The notes: generated by a model from the sequence alone, not told the origin. Positions 32,492 to 41,229 are shown, counted from the first letter of the stretch. The stretch: 64,000 bases of DNA from Methanosarcina barkeri 3 (GCF_000970305.1 NZ_CP009517.1:2294001-2358000), one strand, 5' to 3'. Numbers and translations are program-made.

Positions 32492-34261
32492 ATGATAGAA
32501 ATCAAAGACCTGTGGTATACTTATCCTGGAAGATCGGAGCCAACTTTAAAGGGAATCAACCTTAGAGTCGAAAAAGGAGAGTTTGTTCTCCTAACAGGGC
32601 CTACAGGATGTGGAAAAAGTACTTTATTGAAAACCTTAAACGGGATCATCCCTCACGAATCAGGAGGGATATTTTCAGGTAGTGTGAAAGTCAAAGGGAT
32701 GGAAACCACCGAATCAAACCAGATTGAAATCTCGAAAGAAGTAGGCCTTGTGTTTCAGAACCCGGATGACCAGATTTTTTCTACAACCGTTGAGGATGAA
32801 GTAGCCTTTGGGCCTGAAAACCTCTGCTTCGAGCGAAAAGAAATTGATAGAAAAGTAGAAGAAGCCCTGCAAATCGTAGGGATGTCCGGTCACAGGCTGG
32901 CTTCCACAAATTCACTTTCCGGGGGACAGAAACAGAGAATCTGCATTGCCAGCATGCTTGCAATGACGCCTGAGCTCCTTGCTATGGATGAGCCTGTAAG
33001 CCAGATGGACCCCAGGGGCACACACGAAGTCCTGAACACGGTAAGAGAACTCAACAGGAAACTGAAAACGACTATTCTGCTTGTTGAACACAGACTACAC
33101 GAGCTTGCACCCTTTGTAGACAGAATTGTCATAATGGACGACGGACAGATAGTCTTTGATCAACCTGCCTCGAAAGCTTTTGATCATCTTGAAGTATTTT
33201 ACAGGCTTGGACTTCGGATTCCCGAACCTGTTGAACTCTGCCACAGTCTTGGAATCAAAGCCAGTCCTTTGAGTGTCAGTGGGGCTCTTGCCTTACTGGA
33301 CACGGATGACTTTAAAAAAAATATCAGTGTTTCTCAGTCCTCTCCAAATCCAGAGGAAAGTACTGTAGTAATCAAGAACAGTTCAAGGAGAGCTTCTACT
33401 GAAAATAACAACTCTAAAAATAACAACTCTGAAAATAACAACTCTGAAAATGATGGTGATTCGATTGTTTTAATTCAGGATCTATGGTCAGGATACGAGA
33501 AAAACAAGATGGTACTGAAAGGAATAGATCTGGAAATCAATAAAGGTGAGAGGATCGCGATTATGGGCACGAACGGTTCGGGAAAATCAACTCTGCTTTT
33601 ACACCTTGCAGCTATTCTCAAACCGGATAAAGGAAGTGTGAAGGTTTTTGGAGAGGACACAAGGTCCAAGAATCCGTATTCCTTTGCAGGTAAGGTCGGA
33701 TTCGTTTTCCAGAACCCTGACCTTATGCTCTTCTGTGACTCAGCTGAGGAAGAAGCAAGATTCGGACCTGTTCAATTAAAGTACAGTAATATTGAGGAAA
33801 GGGTAAAAAATTCTCTTGAAGCTATGTCAATTCTTCCTTTCAGGCACGACCTCCCCCAGGCACTGAGCAGGGGACAGAGACTCAGAACAGCTGTTGCCTC
33901 GGTAATTTCCATAAACCCCAAACTCATTCTTCTCGATGAACCCACAACAGGGCAGGATAGAATGAACATAGAACAAATGATGGACTTTTTCAAAAATAAT
34001 AATTCTACACTGATTTTCTGCACACACGACATTGAGGTAGCCATGTCTTATGCTACAAGAATCCTGGTGATGAATGATGGGAAGATCATAGCAGACGGGA
34101 AGGGAAAAGAAGTTATAAAAGACACTGAAAGCCTCAGAAAGGCCTCGCTTACCCAACCTCCGGTTGTTGAGATCGCAAATCATCTGGGAATCAACGCCTT
34201 TTCAGTTAAAGAACTTGTGAAAACACTGACTTCCAGAAGTGCTGAAGGGACAAAGTGTTGA
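32492..34261 (+). CDS. Fused ECF transporter ATP-binding protein (two EcfA domains)
   Basis: Energises an ECF-type importer. The protein of about 589 residues joins two ABC ATPases. Domain one has Walker A GPTGCGKST, Q-loop VFQNPDDQIF (typical of ECF ATPases), signature LSGGQKQR and Walker B LLAMDEP. Domain two has GTNGSGKST, VFQNPDLMLF, a changed signature LSRGQRLR and LILLDEPTTGQD. The linker (about residues 290-325) is a repeat of the type ENNNS encoded by 15-bp DNA units. The ATG at 32492 starts the usual MIEIKDLWYTYPG; a TTG at 32471 is possible. It precedes ecfT after a repeat-rich gap. Confidence 0.93.
   Translation: MIEIKDLWYTYPGRSEPTLKGINLRVEKGEFVLLTGPTGCGKSTLLKTLNGIIPHESGGIFSGSVKVKGMETTESNQIEISKEVGLVFQNPDDQIFSTTVEDEVAFGPENLCFERKEIDRKVEEALQIVGMSGHRLASTNSLSGGQKQRICIASMLAMTPELLAMDEPVSQMDPRGTHEVLNTVRELNRKLKTTILLVEHRLHELAPFVDRIVIMDDGQIVFDQPASKAFDHLEVFYRLGLRIPEPVELCHSLGIKASPLSVSGALALLDTDDFKKNISVSQSSPNPEESTVVIKNSSRRASTENNNSKNNNSENNNSENDGDSIVLIQDLWSGYEKNKMVLKGIDLEINKGERIAIMGTNGSGKSTLLLHLAAILKPDKGSVKVFGEDTRSKNPYSFAGKVGFVFQNPDLMLFCDSAEEEARFGPVQLKYSNIEERVKNSLEAMSILPFRHDLPQALSRGQRLRTAVASVISINPKLILLDEPTTGQDRMNIEQMMDFFKNNNSTLIFCTHDIEVAMSYATRILVMNDGKIIADGKGKEVIKDTESLRKASLTQPPVVEIANHLGINAFSVKELVKTLTSRSAEGTKC
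33403..33448 (+). repeat. In-frame 15-bp repeat encoding an Asn/Ser linker
   Basis: Three copies of a unit like gaaaataacaactct occur in tandem inside the double-ATPase gene. The period of five codons preserves the frame and produces the flexible joint between the two ATPase domains. Confidence 0.8.
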
Positions 34262-34374
34262 AAAGATATGCTGGATAACATAAGGTATTGAAAGACATGC
34301 TGGATAACATAAGGTATTGAAAGATATGCTGGATGGTATAAATATTAAAAAGATGTGCTGGATAATATAAAATA
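34258..34374. repeat. Four tandem copies of a 28-30 bp unit
   Basis: Units start at 34258, 34288, 34317 and 34345 with the core ttgaaagatatgctggataa. The first begins inside the stop codon region of the double-ATPase gene. The array fills the gap between the ATPase and ecfT genes. Confidence 0.85.
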
Positions 34375-34399
34375 TTAAAGGGACGCGGGGTGATATGAC

Positions 34400-35293
34400 A
34401 TGATAGGTGCTAGATCAATTGCAGAACCGACAATTAAGGATACAGTTATTCATAGGATGGATCCAAGAGCTAAGATTCTTATTCTGATTTCCATAGTTTT
34501 TGTCGCTGTATCCCTGGATAACCAGAAAACAATGTTTTTATTGTTTCTTACTGTACTCTCAGGATTCGTACTTGCAAAAATGCCGGCAATAAAGATCAAG
34601 ACCCTGGTTATATTGCTCGTACTTTTGATATGGGGAACTATTTATTCACAGGCTCTCTTTTATTCTCAACTCCCGAGAACTGTTATTTTTACCATAATCC
34701 GTCCTGAATTCCCGATTCTGGGCTGGTTGACAGGCGGCGGACTGTTCGTATATGAGGAAGGATTTCATCACGGCGCAGTTCAGGGACTTAGATCGGCTTC
34801 AATCCTTTCTCTTGGGCTGTTGATGTGCTGGACCACGGACTCGAGAGATATGTTAAATGGCCTTGTCGGACTCAGGGTTCCTTACAGCGTAGCTTTTATG
34901 GTAATCACAGCAGTAAGATTCTTACCAATAATAATCACCGAAGTAGCTACCGTGATAACAGTCCAGCGGCTCAGGGGATTTAATCCGAAAAAGTTCGGGT
35001 CAGGAATCATAAAAACATTACTCAATATATTGACTCCGACTCTTGCAAACTGTGTACGGAGAACCGGAACCCTTGCAGTCTCGATTCAGAGTCGAGCTTT
35101 TCGGGCAAACCCGGACCGGACATCTCTTAAAAAACTGGAGTTCTCGAACACTGATAAGATAGTGGTTACAGTCTGTGTTTTTACAGCCATAAGTGTTGTG
35201 ATTATGAAGCTTATTTACAATATGTATACAAGCGGGATTTATTATACTTCAGGTTTAAGACCTGTTTATGCAATTGCAGGAGGATACCTGTGA
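34400..35293 (+). CDS. ecfT: ECF transporter transmembrane protein EcfT (CbiQ-like)
   Basis: EcfT couples the ATPases to the substrate-binding S component. The 297-residue protein begins with DTVIHRMDPRAKILILIS, the usual EcfT start, has about five or six membrane helices, and carries the coupling helices with the short motifs VQRLRGF (about 192) and SIQSRAFRA (about 228), where EcfT family proteins have their Ala-Arg-Gly signatures. It overlaps the next gene by four bases. The genes together make a complete ECF module: S component, double ATPase and EcfT. Confidence 0.9.
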   Translation: MIGARSIAEPTIKDTVIHRMDPRAKILILISIVFVAVSLDNQKTMFLLFLTVLSGFVLAKMPAIKIKTLVILLVLLIWGTIYSQALFYSQLPRTVIFTIIRPEFPILGWLTGGGLFVYEEGFHHGAVQGLRSASILSLGLLMCWTTDSRDMLNGLVGLRVPYSVAFMVITAVRFLPIIITEVATVITVQRLRGFNPKKFGSGIIKTLLNILTPTLANCVRRTGTLAVSIQSRAFRANPDRTSLKKLEFSNTDKIVVTVCVFTAISVVIMKLIYNMYTSGIYYTSGLRPVYAIAGGYL

Positions 35294-36057
35294 TAGAGAT
35301 AAAAAAATTATCCCGATCCTTTGGAAACCTGGTAGCTGTGGATAATCTGGATCTTGATGTTGAAAACGAGATCTTTGGCCTTCTTGGCCCCAATGGAGCA
35401 GGCAAAAGTACGACAGTTATGATGCTTACAACTCTACTAAAACCCAGCAGCGGTACTGCAAAAGTATGCGGATACGATATAGTAAAAGAGTCAAAAAAAG
35501 TAAGGTCAAAGATAAGTTATGTCCCTCAGGATATGGCAGTTGACCGAAAACTTACAGGCAGGGAAAATGTACAGCTTTATGCAAAGCTCTATGGCATCCC
35601 TAATAGAAATTCAAAGGTAGATGAAGTGATTGAAATGATGGGGCTTTCAGAGCGTGCCGGCGACCTTGTAGCAACATACTCCGGAGGAATGAGAAGACGC
35701 CTTGAACTTGCTCAGGCGCTTGTGCACGAACCTGAAGTTTTGTTTCTGGATGAGCCGACACTTGGACTGGATGTAAGTGGTAGAAAGAAGATATGGGAGC
35801 ATATCAGGATGCTTAAGGCCGAAGGGATGACCATCTTCATGACTACACATTACCTTGAAGAGGCAGAAAAATACTGCAACAGGGTTGCCATTATTGATAA
35901 AGGAAGAATCGCAGTTGTTGGTTCTCCTGAAAACCTGACAAGCTCCATCGGGGAAAATGCCTCCCTTAATGACGTTTTCCTTGAGAACGTTAAAACCCCT
36001 GAAGAGCAGGCAGGGTTTAATTCGAACCAGTTTAGAAACCTTCTGAGGCGTAGATAA
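35290..36057 (+). CDS. ABC-2 type exporter ATP-binding protein
   Basis: ATPase of a DrrA-like exporter. The 255-residue protein has Walker A GPNGAGKST, signature YSGGMRRRLELAQAL, Walker B EVLFLDEPTLGLD and switch TTHYLEEAE. It starts with GTG inside the ecfT end and overlaps the permease gene by one base, so the three genes are translationally coupled. The substrate is unknown. Placement after ecfT suggests either export of a product or removal of a metal, but this is inference. Confidence 0.93.
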   Translation: MIEIKKLSRSFGNLVAVDNLDLDVENEIFGLLGPNGAGKSTTVMMLTTLLKPSSGTAKVCGYDIVKESKKVRSKISYVPQDMAVDRKLTGRENVQLYAKLYGIPNRNSKVDEVIEMMGLSERAGDLVATYSGGMRRRLELAQALVHEPEVLFLDEPTLGLDVSGRKKIWEHIRMLKAEGMTIFMTTHYLEEAEKYCNRVAIIDKGRIAVVGSPENLTSSIGENASLNDVFLENVKTPEEQAGFNSNQFRNLLRRR

Positions 36058-36782
36058 TGAGAGCGGTATATTACTATTTTGAGAGGGATCTCGTAAAATG
36101 GCTAAGAGGAAGAATAAATGTAATCTCTTCACTTATGATGCCTGCAGCCTGGCTGGTATTTGTTGGACTTGCCCTGCCCACGAAGTTTACTGATAACTAT
36201 CTTCAATTTATTACTCCTGGTATCCTTGTCATGACGACGCTTTTTTCCTCCCTTCAGGGAGGAACTTTAATGATTTTTGACAAAATACTAGGTTTTTTAA
36301 ATAAGTTCCTTGCCATGCCCTCTCCACGAGAAAGCATGTTGTACGGAAAAATCCTATTTATCAGCGTAAGAGGCCTGCTGCAGGCAACGGTGATACTCCT
36401 TATAGCTACTCTTCTTGGTGTAAGAATATTGAACCCTGTGAATATAGTTCTGATATATATTACATTGTTTTTATTTTCGGTATTTTTTTCTGCTCTCTCA
36501 ACTATGATAGGACTGTATTTAAGCGACCATGACAGTTATTCGGCTGTCAACAGTATGATCAGCATGCCTTTATTCTTCACCAGCAGTGCACTCATGCCCT
36601 ATGACGTCATGCCTGCCTGGTTGAGGACTCTGGCCAGGCTTAACCCGGTAAGTTATGCAATAGACAGCACAAGAACTCTGTTTGAAGGAGGAATACCTGT
36701 TCATGGGCTCATAAGTCTGGCTATAGGAGCCGGAATTATGGTACTTCTCGGGACATACCAGTTCAGGAAAGCATTTGTGTGA
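36057..36782 (+). CDS. ABC-2 type exporter permease
   Basis: Membrane partner of the preceding ATPase. The 241-residue protein has six predicted helices and the ABC-2 pattern of a short cytoplasmic start (YYFERDLVKWLRGR), a central loop KFLAMPSPRESMLYGKI and the region FFTSSALMPYDVMPAWLRTLARLNPVSY (spanning residues about 178-205), which is the family signature. It is the last gene of the rightward locus. Confidence 0.92.
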   Translation: MRAVYYYFERDLVKWLRGRINVISSLMMPAAWLVFVGLALPTKFTDNYLQFITPGILVMTTLFSSLQGGTLMIFDKILGFLNKFLAMPSPRESMLYGKILFISVRGLLQATVILLIATLLGVRILNPVNIVLIYITLFLFSVFFSALSTMIGLYLSDHDSYSAVNSMISMPLFFTSSALMPYDVMPAWLRTLARLNPVSYAIDSTRTLFEGGIPVHGLISLAIGAGIMVLLGTYQFRKAFV

Positions 36783-36870
36783 AAAAGAGGAACGAAAGTA
36801 AAAGGAAGCAAAATATGGACAAAGGGAATAGAAGAGCAACAGAGAAAAAATTTAGAAATAGAATAGAAGT

Positions 36871-36990
36871 AGAAAAGTAGAGAAAAGTAGAGAAAAGTAG
36901 AGAAAAGTAGAGAAAAGTAGAGAAAAGTAGAGAAAAGTAGAGAAAAGGGGTAGAGAAAAGGGGTAGAGAAAAGGGGGTAGAGAAAAGTAG
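36871..36990. repeat. Tandem array of a 10-bp unit, with longer variants
   Basis: Seven exact copies of agaaaagtag run from 36871 to 36940, followed by two or three 12-14 bp variants with extra G residues and more single copies. The array is purine-only apart from T, and lies between the convergent ends of the exporter permease and the AbrB-PhoU gene. Confidence 0.9.
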
Positions 36991-37052
36991 AAAAGAAGTA
37001 AAGAAAAAGAGAGAAAAGTAGAAAAAAAAGTAGAAGTCCGAACCTTTGAGGT

Positions 37053-38057
37053 TTAAACTCTTTTAATATTCATGTTAATTGCAACTTCTGCAATATCAGC
37101 ACTGTACTCCGAAACCCGCCTGAGACTTTCCAGGATCATACTGAGTTCAATATTACCCGAACCTTCGCAGTTCTGTGGCTCCAGAGAAACTCCAAACTGG
37201 GAAACTTTCTTGGCTTCTACAACGATTTTATTAATAGCCTGCAGGTCTTCTTCGGTCATTGAGTCTATCGAGCTTTCGAAAACCTTGCAGGAAAGCTCGG
37301 CCATCTTGAAGATAGGATCATCGGCAGTGACTCCCAAGTCCATTTTCAGGACACTTTTTGCAATCTTTACAGCATGATCTCCCACACGCTCGATACTTTT
37401 CGTAATAAGTCTGTATCCCAGGCATTCTCTAGGGTGCCGGATTCCAATCTTTTCAGATAGCTCGATATCTTCAATAGAAGCCTTTAGCTGACGGACAGCA
37501 AGAAGATAAAAGCGATCCACATCGTCGTCTCTCTGAATGACATCTTCAGCAATCTCTACATTGTGATCCCTGAGAGCAGTCATGGAGTCTTCAAGCATGG
37601 AAAGCACAAGCCCATACATATTTCTAATTACCCGGGTAAGGGGAAGGTCATTGTAGTTCAGAAGACATTGGAAGACCAGTTCGTTCCTAGATTCTTCTAT
37701 AAGTTCAAGTCCTATCAGTTTCTGACGCACAGAATCTTTGATAAACTTACGGTCATAGGCACTGAAGCCTTTTTTGGTAGTCAGTCTGATAATGTCGTAG
37801 CCTACAAGATAATGAGAAATAAGAATCCTGAGATTATTTTCTGCACTGTCGGAGTGAACATAGTCAATGGTTGCATTAAGGGCGGAATGTTCCTTTGAAA
37901 CCGCACTGGAAGAGACAAGCAGAGTTTTATTAGGCATAGGTGTGAGCGTAAGGGTGTCACCGGCTTCAAGCCCTATATCTCGGACCCATTTTATAGGGAG
38001 GGACACAATATAGGTAGAGTTTCCGGTAAACTGAACTTTTCTTTTATCCTTGGTGAT
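37053..38057 (-). CDS. AbrB-type N-terminal domain fused to PhoU domain, regulator
   Basis: A phosphate-linked regulator with an N-terminal SpoVT/AbrB swapped-hairpin DNA-binding domain and two PhoU repeats. The AbrB part reads RKVQFTGNSTYIVSLPIKWV then GDTLTLTPMPN. Standard starts allow only a GTG at 38006, which would cut this domain in half. The reading frame continues upstream to an ATC at 38057 that sits seven bases after AGGGGG; no ATG, GTG or TTG exists in between. I therefore propose a start at 38057 with a non-canonical codon. PhoU repeats contain RDDDVDRFYLL and the helix pairs typical of the family. It is not linked to the pst operon. Confidence 0.85.
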   Translation of the reverse strand: MTKDKRKVQFTGNSTYIVSLPIKWVRDIGLEAGDTLTLTPMPNKTLLVSSSAVSKEHSALNATIDYVHSDSAENNLRILISHYLVGYDIIRLTTKKGFSAYDRKFIKDSVRQKLIGLELIEESRNELVFQCLLNYNDLPLTRVIRNMYGLVLSMLEDSMTALRDHNVEIAEDVIQRDDDVDRFYLLAVRQLKASIEDIELSEKIGIRHPRECLGYRLITKSIERVGDHAVKIAKSVLKMDLGVTADDPIFKMAELSCKVFESSIDSMTEEDLQAINKIVVEAKKVSQFGVSLEPQNCEGSGNIELSMILESLRRVSEYSADIAEVAINMNIKRV

Positions 38058-38071
38058 AAATAAACCCCCTA

Positions 38072-38919
38072 GGGTATTTTAGTTAATCTTAAGAGAACTA
38101 TATAGAGAAAAGTAATATATAAAGGTATCTTAGAAATAGAACACTAAAATGATAAGTAAAACATGATAGCTGTGTCTAATTATGGTATATAGGATCAATT
38201 ACAGAATCATAGAAAAACATAGAGTTAGGCTAAAAGTTCGGTTATAAAGGTAGATATAAAATCAATTTTTAGAAAGACATTTTTTCTCGTAAAACTCTTT
38301 TCTTACAATAGGTACAAAACAATTCTGTATAATACTATATTAATCACTTTCGAGTAACGATAAAAACCGATTAATCAGGGAACAACCTGGAAGAAAGTAA
38401 GTATGAAAAACCGCTGAAAAGATAATTAAAATAAAGAAAAAAATGGTTAACAAAATAAAGAAAAAAAATGGTTAACAAAATAAAGAAAAAAAATGGTTAA
38501 CGAGAGATCAAAGATGATAAATAAAGAGAACTAATTAACGGGAAATCAGCAGTGTAGCGAATTTTCTGTAGATTTAGAGTCAAGTTTTTGTATGCTGATT
38601 ATACTTTAGTTCTCTTGTTGTTGGATTCTCCAACTGCTAACTTATTAAAATTTATTATTTTATAGAAAAATTGACACATCACCTAAATTTCTGTGTTTTA
38701 ATCTAGATTTTCTTATTTTAATCTAGATTTTTGTATTTTCATTATACTCTAAACTACTATGTTTTTACTATACTCAAAATTATTGTGTTTTTCTTTTAAG
38801 TTTATACAAGTGATATTCTTCAGGATTAGAGATGTTTACTGTTGAATAAACATTATTTTGCAAACATTCTTAATATCTTATCTATTCCTGAAGTTCACTT
38901 TAGAAGTAAGACCCTAATG
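38072..38919. other. Intergenic region upstream of the AbrB-PhoU gene
   Basis: About 850 bases, very AT-rich, with no supportable gene on either strand. A 25-bp tandem repeat is at 38428-38501, and imperfect TCTAGATTTT and ACTATACTC repeats follow near 38700-38790. A rightward ORF at 38842-39174 is antisense to a membrane protein gene and is rejected. Confidence 0.5.
38428..38501. repeat. Three tandem copies of a 24-25 bp unit
   Basis: Units start at 38428, 38452 and 38477; each is aaaataaag-A run-tggttaac. Two copies are identical and the third lacks one A. Confidence 0.88.
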
Positions 38920-39285
38920 TCAAAATTTTCCTCTTTCAGCCAGAACAGCCCCAATTACCGAACCAATTATGCCTATCACAGCGGTATGAGCTACGATGAC
39001 AATGGTAACTATAAATGCGGAGGCAGCTATAAGTCCTCCAAGTACAGGGGCGTCTCTGAGTATCGATCCAAGAATTCCTCCAAGAAGAAAACCCGGAATA
39101 ATCATGAAAACGGTCATCAGAACTCCGGTCTTAAGCCCTTCTCCAGAACCTCCGTCTGCGTAATAACCTCCTAAAAGACCTCCCAGAAAAGGAGCTATGG
39201 AGTTTACTAATGGAATGAAATAAAAGACAAAAGTACAGACCATACCTATGAGTGCTCCACTTAAAACTCTTGCTATTATCTTCAC
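38920..39285 (-). CDS. DUF5518-like small membrane protein
   Basis: A 121-residue membrane protein with four hydrophobic helices and glycine-rich turns (GGLLGGYYADGGSGEG, GFLLGGILGS). The pattern fits DUF5518, common in methanogens and halophiles, with no known function. It has a GGGAGGTGAAG ribosome binding site. It lies about 80 bases downstream of the SemiSWEET gene and may share its transcript. Confidence 0.8.
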   Translation of the reverse strand: MKIIARVLSGALIGMVCTFVFYFIPLVNSIAPFLGGLLGGYYADGGSGEGLKTGVLMTVFMIIPGFLLGGILGSILRDAPVLGGLIAASAFIVTIVIVAHTAVIGIIGSVIGAVLAERGKF

Positions 39286-39368
39286 CTCCCACAGTAAAGA
39301 ACGTACAAATCTTATGTTATAATAAAATTGATTTAATCATTCATAAATATATAGCTAAACATTAAAAA

Positions 39369-39680
39369 TTATTTTCTAAAAAGAGACAAGTTCTTTCCAG
39401 ATTTTCCATACTTATTACCAAAGTTAAGGACAAAACCCAAATAGTCATTTTTAATCTTGAGCCCTAGCAATAAGAAAGCAAGTACGAAAGAAATACTGTT
39501 TGCAGTGATCAGGGCTGGATCATTTACCAGGATACCGTGGATCATCCAGAGAAGCATGCCTGAAGTAGAGCAAATTAGCATCATCAGGGATACATCCTTT
39601 GTAGACCTGGTAGTCAAAGCTCTTAGAAGCTGTGGAGCAAAAGCTACAGTTGTCAGTGCACCTGCAATATAACCGATCAT
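39369..39680 (-). CDS. SemiSWEET family PQ-loop transporter
   Basis: SemiSWEETs are half-size sugar transporters that work as dimers. The 103-residue protein has three membrane helices (about 3-20, 33-52, 60-77), with the PQ-loop signature FAPQLLRALTTRSTKDVS after the first helix. A basic C-terminal tail of about 25 residues is longer than usual. Substrate is unknown. It starts six bases after the end of a possible 47-residue ORF, whose GGGAAGTGA end serves as its ribosome binding site. Confidence 0.88.
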   Translation of the reverse strand: MIGYIAGALTTVAFAPQLLRALTTRSTKDVSLMMLICSTSGMLLWMIHGILVNDPALITANSISFVLAFLLLGLKIKNDYLGFVLNFGNKYGKSGKNLSLFRK

Positions 39681-39686
39681 TTAATT

Positions 39687-39830
39687 TCACTTCCCGAATT
39701 TAGTTAAGATGCCCCAGAAAAAATAGAAAATCTCTGAGAGTTTCGATGTAACCGCAACAGGATGGTACTCTTTTTCTAGATTTGCGACTCTGCAGCCCAG
39801 TTCCATCTCGTGATGAGAGGTTCCTTTCAT
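39687..39830 (-). CDS. Candidate small protein (47 aa) upstream of SemiSWEET
   Basis: An ATG at 39830 opens a 47-codon frame that ends six bases before the SemiSWEET start. The product starts MKGTSHHEMELGCRVANLEK and ends with an aromatic-rich hydrophobic stretch (SEIFYFFWGILTKFG). The tight spacing suggests a co-translated small membrane-associated protein. No clear ribosome binding site is visible in front of it, so I cannot exclude chance. Confidence 0.38.
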   Translation of the reverse strand: MKGTSHHEMELGCRVANLEKEYHPVAVTSKLSEIFYFFWGILTKFGK

Positions 39831-39971
39831 TTAGTTCAAAGGGCTAAGGCTCCAGGTTCAACCATTTAAGGAACAATTACTTAAGTAATTTTTTTATTTA
39901 CATATAGAATTTGCGAAAGAAACATAACCCTGATATAAGCGTATCTCGTAAAACTCTACTGGGATATGGTT

Positions 39972-40391
39972 ATGACAGAAGACTGCCTTTTTTGTAAAAT
40001 AATAGAAGGAAAAGTTCCTTCAGAGAAGGTATATGAAGATACTGCCGTTTTTGCATTTCTTGATGTTTTTCCAGCAAGCGAAGGGCATACACTGGTAGCT
40101 CCTAAAAAACACTTTAGCAAGTTTACGGATATGGATGCGGAAAGTGTTGCTTCGCTTTTTGAGGCTACAAGGAAGATTACGGCTGCAATCGAGGAGGCAT
40201 TTTCAGCAGAGGGATCGAACATTGGAATCAATGATGGAAAAGTAGCCGGGCAGGAAGTTCCCCATGTCCATGTCCATGTTATTCCCAGGAGAAGAGGAGA
40301 CGGTGGGAGAGGAATAAAATCAATAGTATGGACTGAACCTGATACTGCCAATTTGAAAGAAGTTGCGGAAAAGATCAGGAGATCGCTCTGA
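39972..40391 (+). CDS. HIT family nucleotide hydrolase
   Basis: HIT proteins hydrolyse or transfer nucleoside monophosphates. The protein of about 139 residues starts CLFCKIIEGKVPSEKVYEDT, with a CxxC pair of the HINT/PKCI type, and ends with the histidine triad HVHVHVIPR near residue 93. It has the Asp-containing loop AFLDVFPASEGHTLV before it. Two ATGs compete, at 39966 and 39972; the second has a better spaced GGGAT. Monocistronic. Confidence 0.93.
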   Translation: MTEDCLFCKIIEGKVPSEKVYEDTAVFAFLDVFPASEGHTLVAPKKHFSKFTDMDAESVASLFEATRKITAAIEEAFSAEGSNIGINDGKVAGQEVPHVHVHVIPRRRGDGGRGIKSIVWTEPDTANLKEVAEKIRRSL

Positions 40392-40561
40392 AAAGAAAGC
40401 TCACAACAAGAGAAATAGTCCCCAGACAGAACATTTCCCAGATAGGGTTTTCAATACGAAACGATAATATATTTTTTGGAATATAATGAATTTAAGGAAA
40501 GGCAGCAGGCAGAATTGTTGTCAGTACCCTTCCGGTTTCTCTTACTTTGGGGGTAAGAACA

Positions 40562-40789
40562 ATGGCAGAAATGGAAATTGATGTTAGAGGGCAGACCTGC
40601 CCTGTTCCTCTGGTAGAATGCAGAAAAGCCTTAAAGAAAGCCTCTCCAGGGGATCTTGTTATTGTGAAGGGAACACATCCGGCATCAAGAAAAGAGATTC
40701 CTATGGCCTGCGAAGCAATGGGTCTCACAGTACTGGAAATTGAAGATAAAGAAGGAGGTAAAGAGTGGGAGATTAAGATCCGGAGATAA
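40562..40789 (+). CDS. TusA/SirA-like sulfur carrier protein
   Basis: TusA-family proteins carry a persulfide on a conserved cysteine. The protein of 75 residues has the hallmark GQTCPVPLVECRKAL with the Cys-Pro-x-Pro site, then the beta-alpha-beta pattern of the fold ending in EWEIKIRR. The ATG at 40562 has GGGGGTAA upstream and is preferred over a TTG at 40547. It precedes a DsrE-like gene by about 20 bases and an IscS/IscU pair by 600 bases, which suggests sulfur transfer in Fe-S or tRNA thiolation. Confidence 0.92.
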   Translation: MAEMEIDVRGQTCPVPLVECRKALKKASPGDLVIVKGTHPASRKEIPMACEAMGLTVLEIEDKEGGKEWEIKIRR

Positions 40790-40809
40790 GCCGGAAGGGG
40801 AATGAAAAC

Positions 40810-41229
40810 ATGGGGGAAAAGACTGTCATTATCCTGCATAGCGGAGACATGGATAAGGTATACAGCGCACTTATAATTGCAAACGGAGCTCTTGCAATGG
40901 GTATGGAAGCCTCCATATATTTTACTTTCTGGGGGTTAATGCGCTTGAAGAAAGGAGAGCTTGAGAAGGGGCCACTCTCCAAGATGAATATGCTAGGGCT
41001 TGGCAGGCAGATGATCAAACAAAGAATGAATAAAGCCAATGTTGCTTCACTTGAAAGGCTGATGAATGATTTCAAGGAACTTGGCGGAAAAATAATCGCC
41101 TGCGAGATGACCATGGAAATTATGGGCTTGAGTAAAGAGGAGCTTCGCACAGAGTGGATAGATGAATGGGGAGCTGTAGGTTCGTATATTCAGGAAGCTC
41201 GGGACGCAAACGTAACTCTCTTTATTTGA
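40810..41229 (+). CDS. DsrE/DsrF-like protein
   Basis: A 139-residue protein of the DsrE-like fold. It opens with a beta strand and loop (VIILHSGDMDKVYSALIIANGA) and carries the FTFWGLMRLKKGEL turn seen in the DsrE/peroxiredoxin-like family that pairs with TusA. A single cysteine at about residue 98 (KIIACEMTMEIMG) is in the position used for sulfur transfer by relatives. It is downstream of the TusA-like gene with a GGAAGGGG site. Together they look like a sulfur relay module. Confidence 0.85.
   Translation: MGEKTVIILHSGDMDKVYSALIIANGALAMGMEASIYFTFWGLMRLKKGELEKGPLSKMNMLGLGRQMIKQRMNKANVASLERLMNDFKELGGKIIACEMTMEIMGLSKEELRTEWIDEWGAVGSYIQEARDANVTLFI

Noticed and set aside
36783-38501. Tandem repeats considered as CRISPR arrays
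   Set aside because: Units are directly adjacent, with no spacers, and no cas gene is present.
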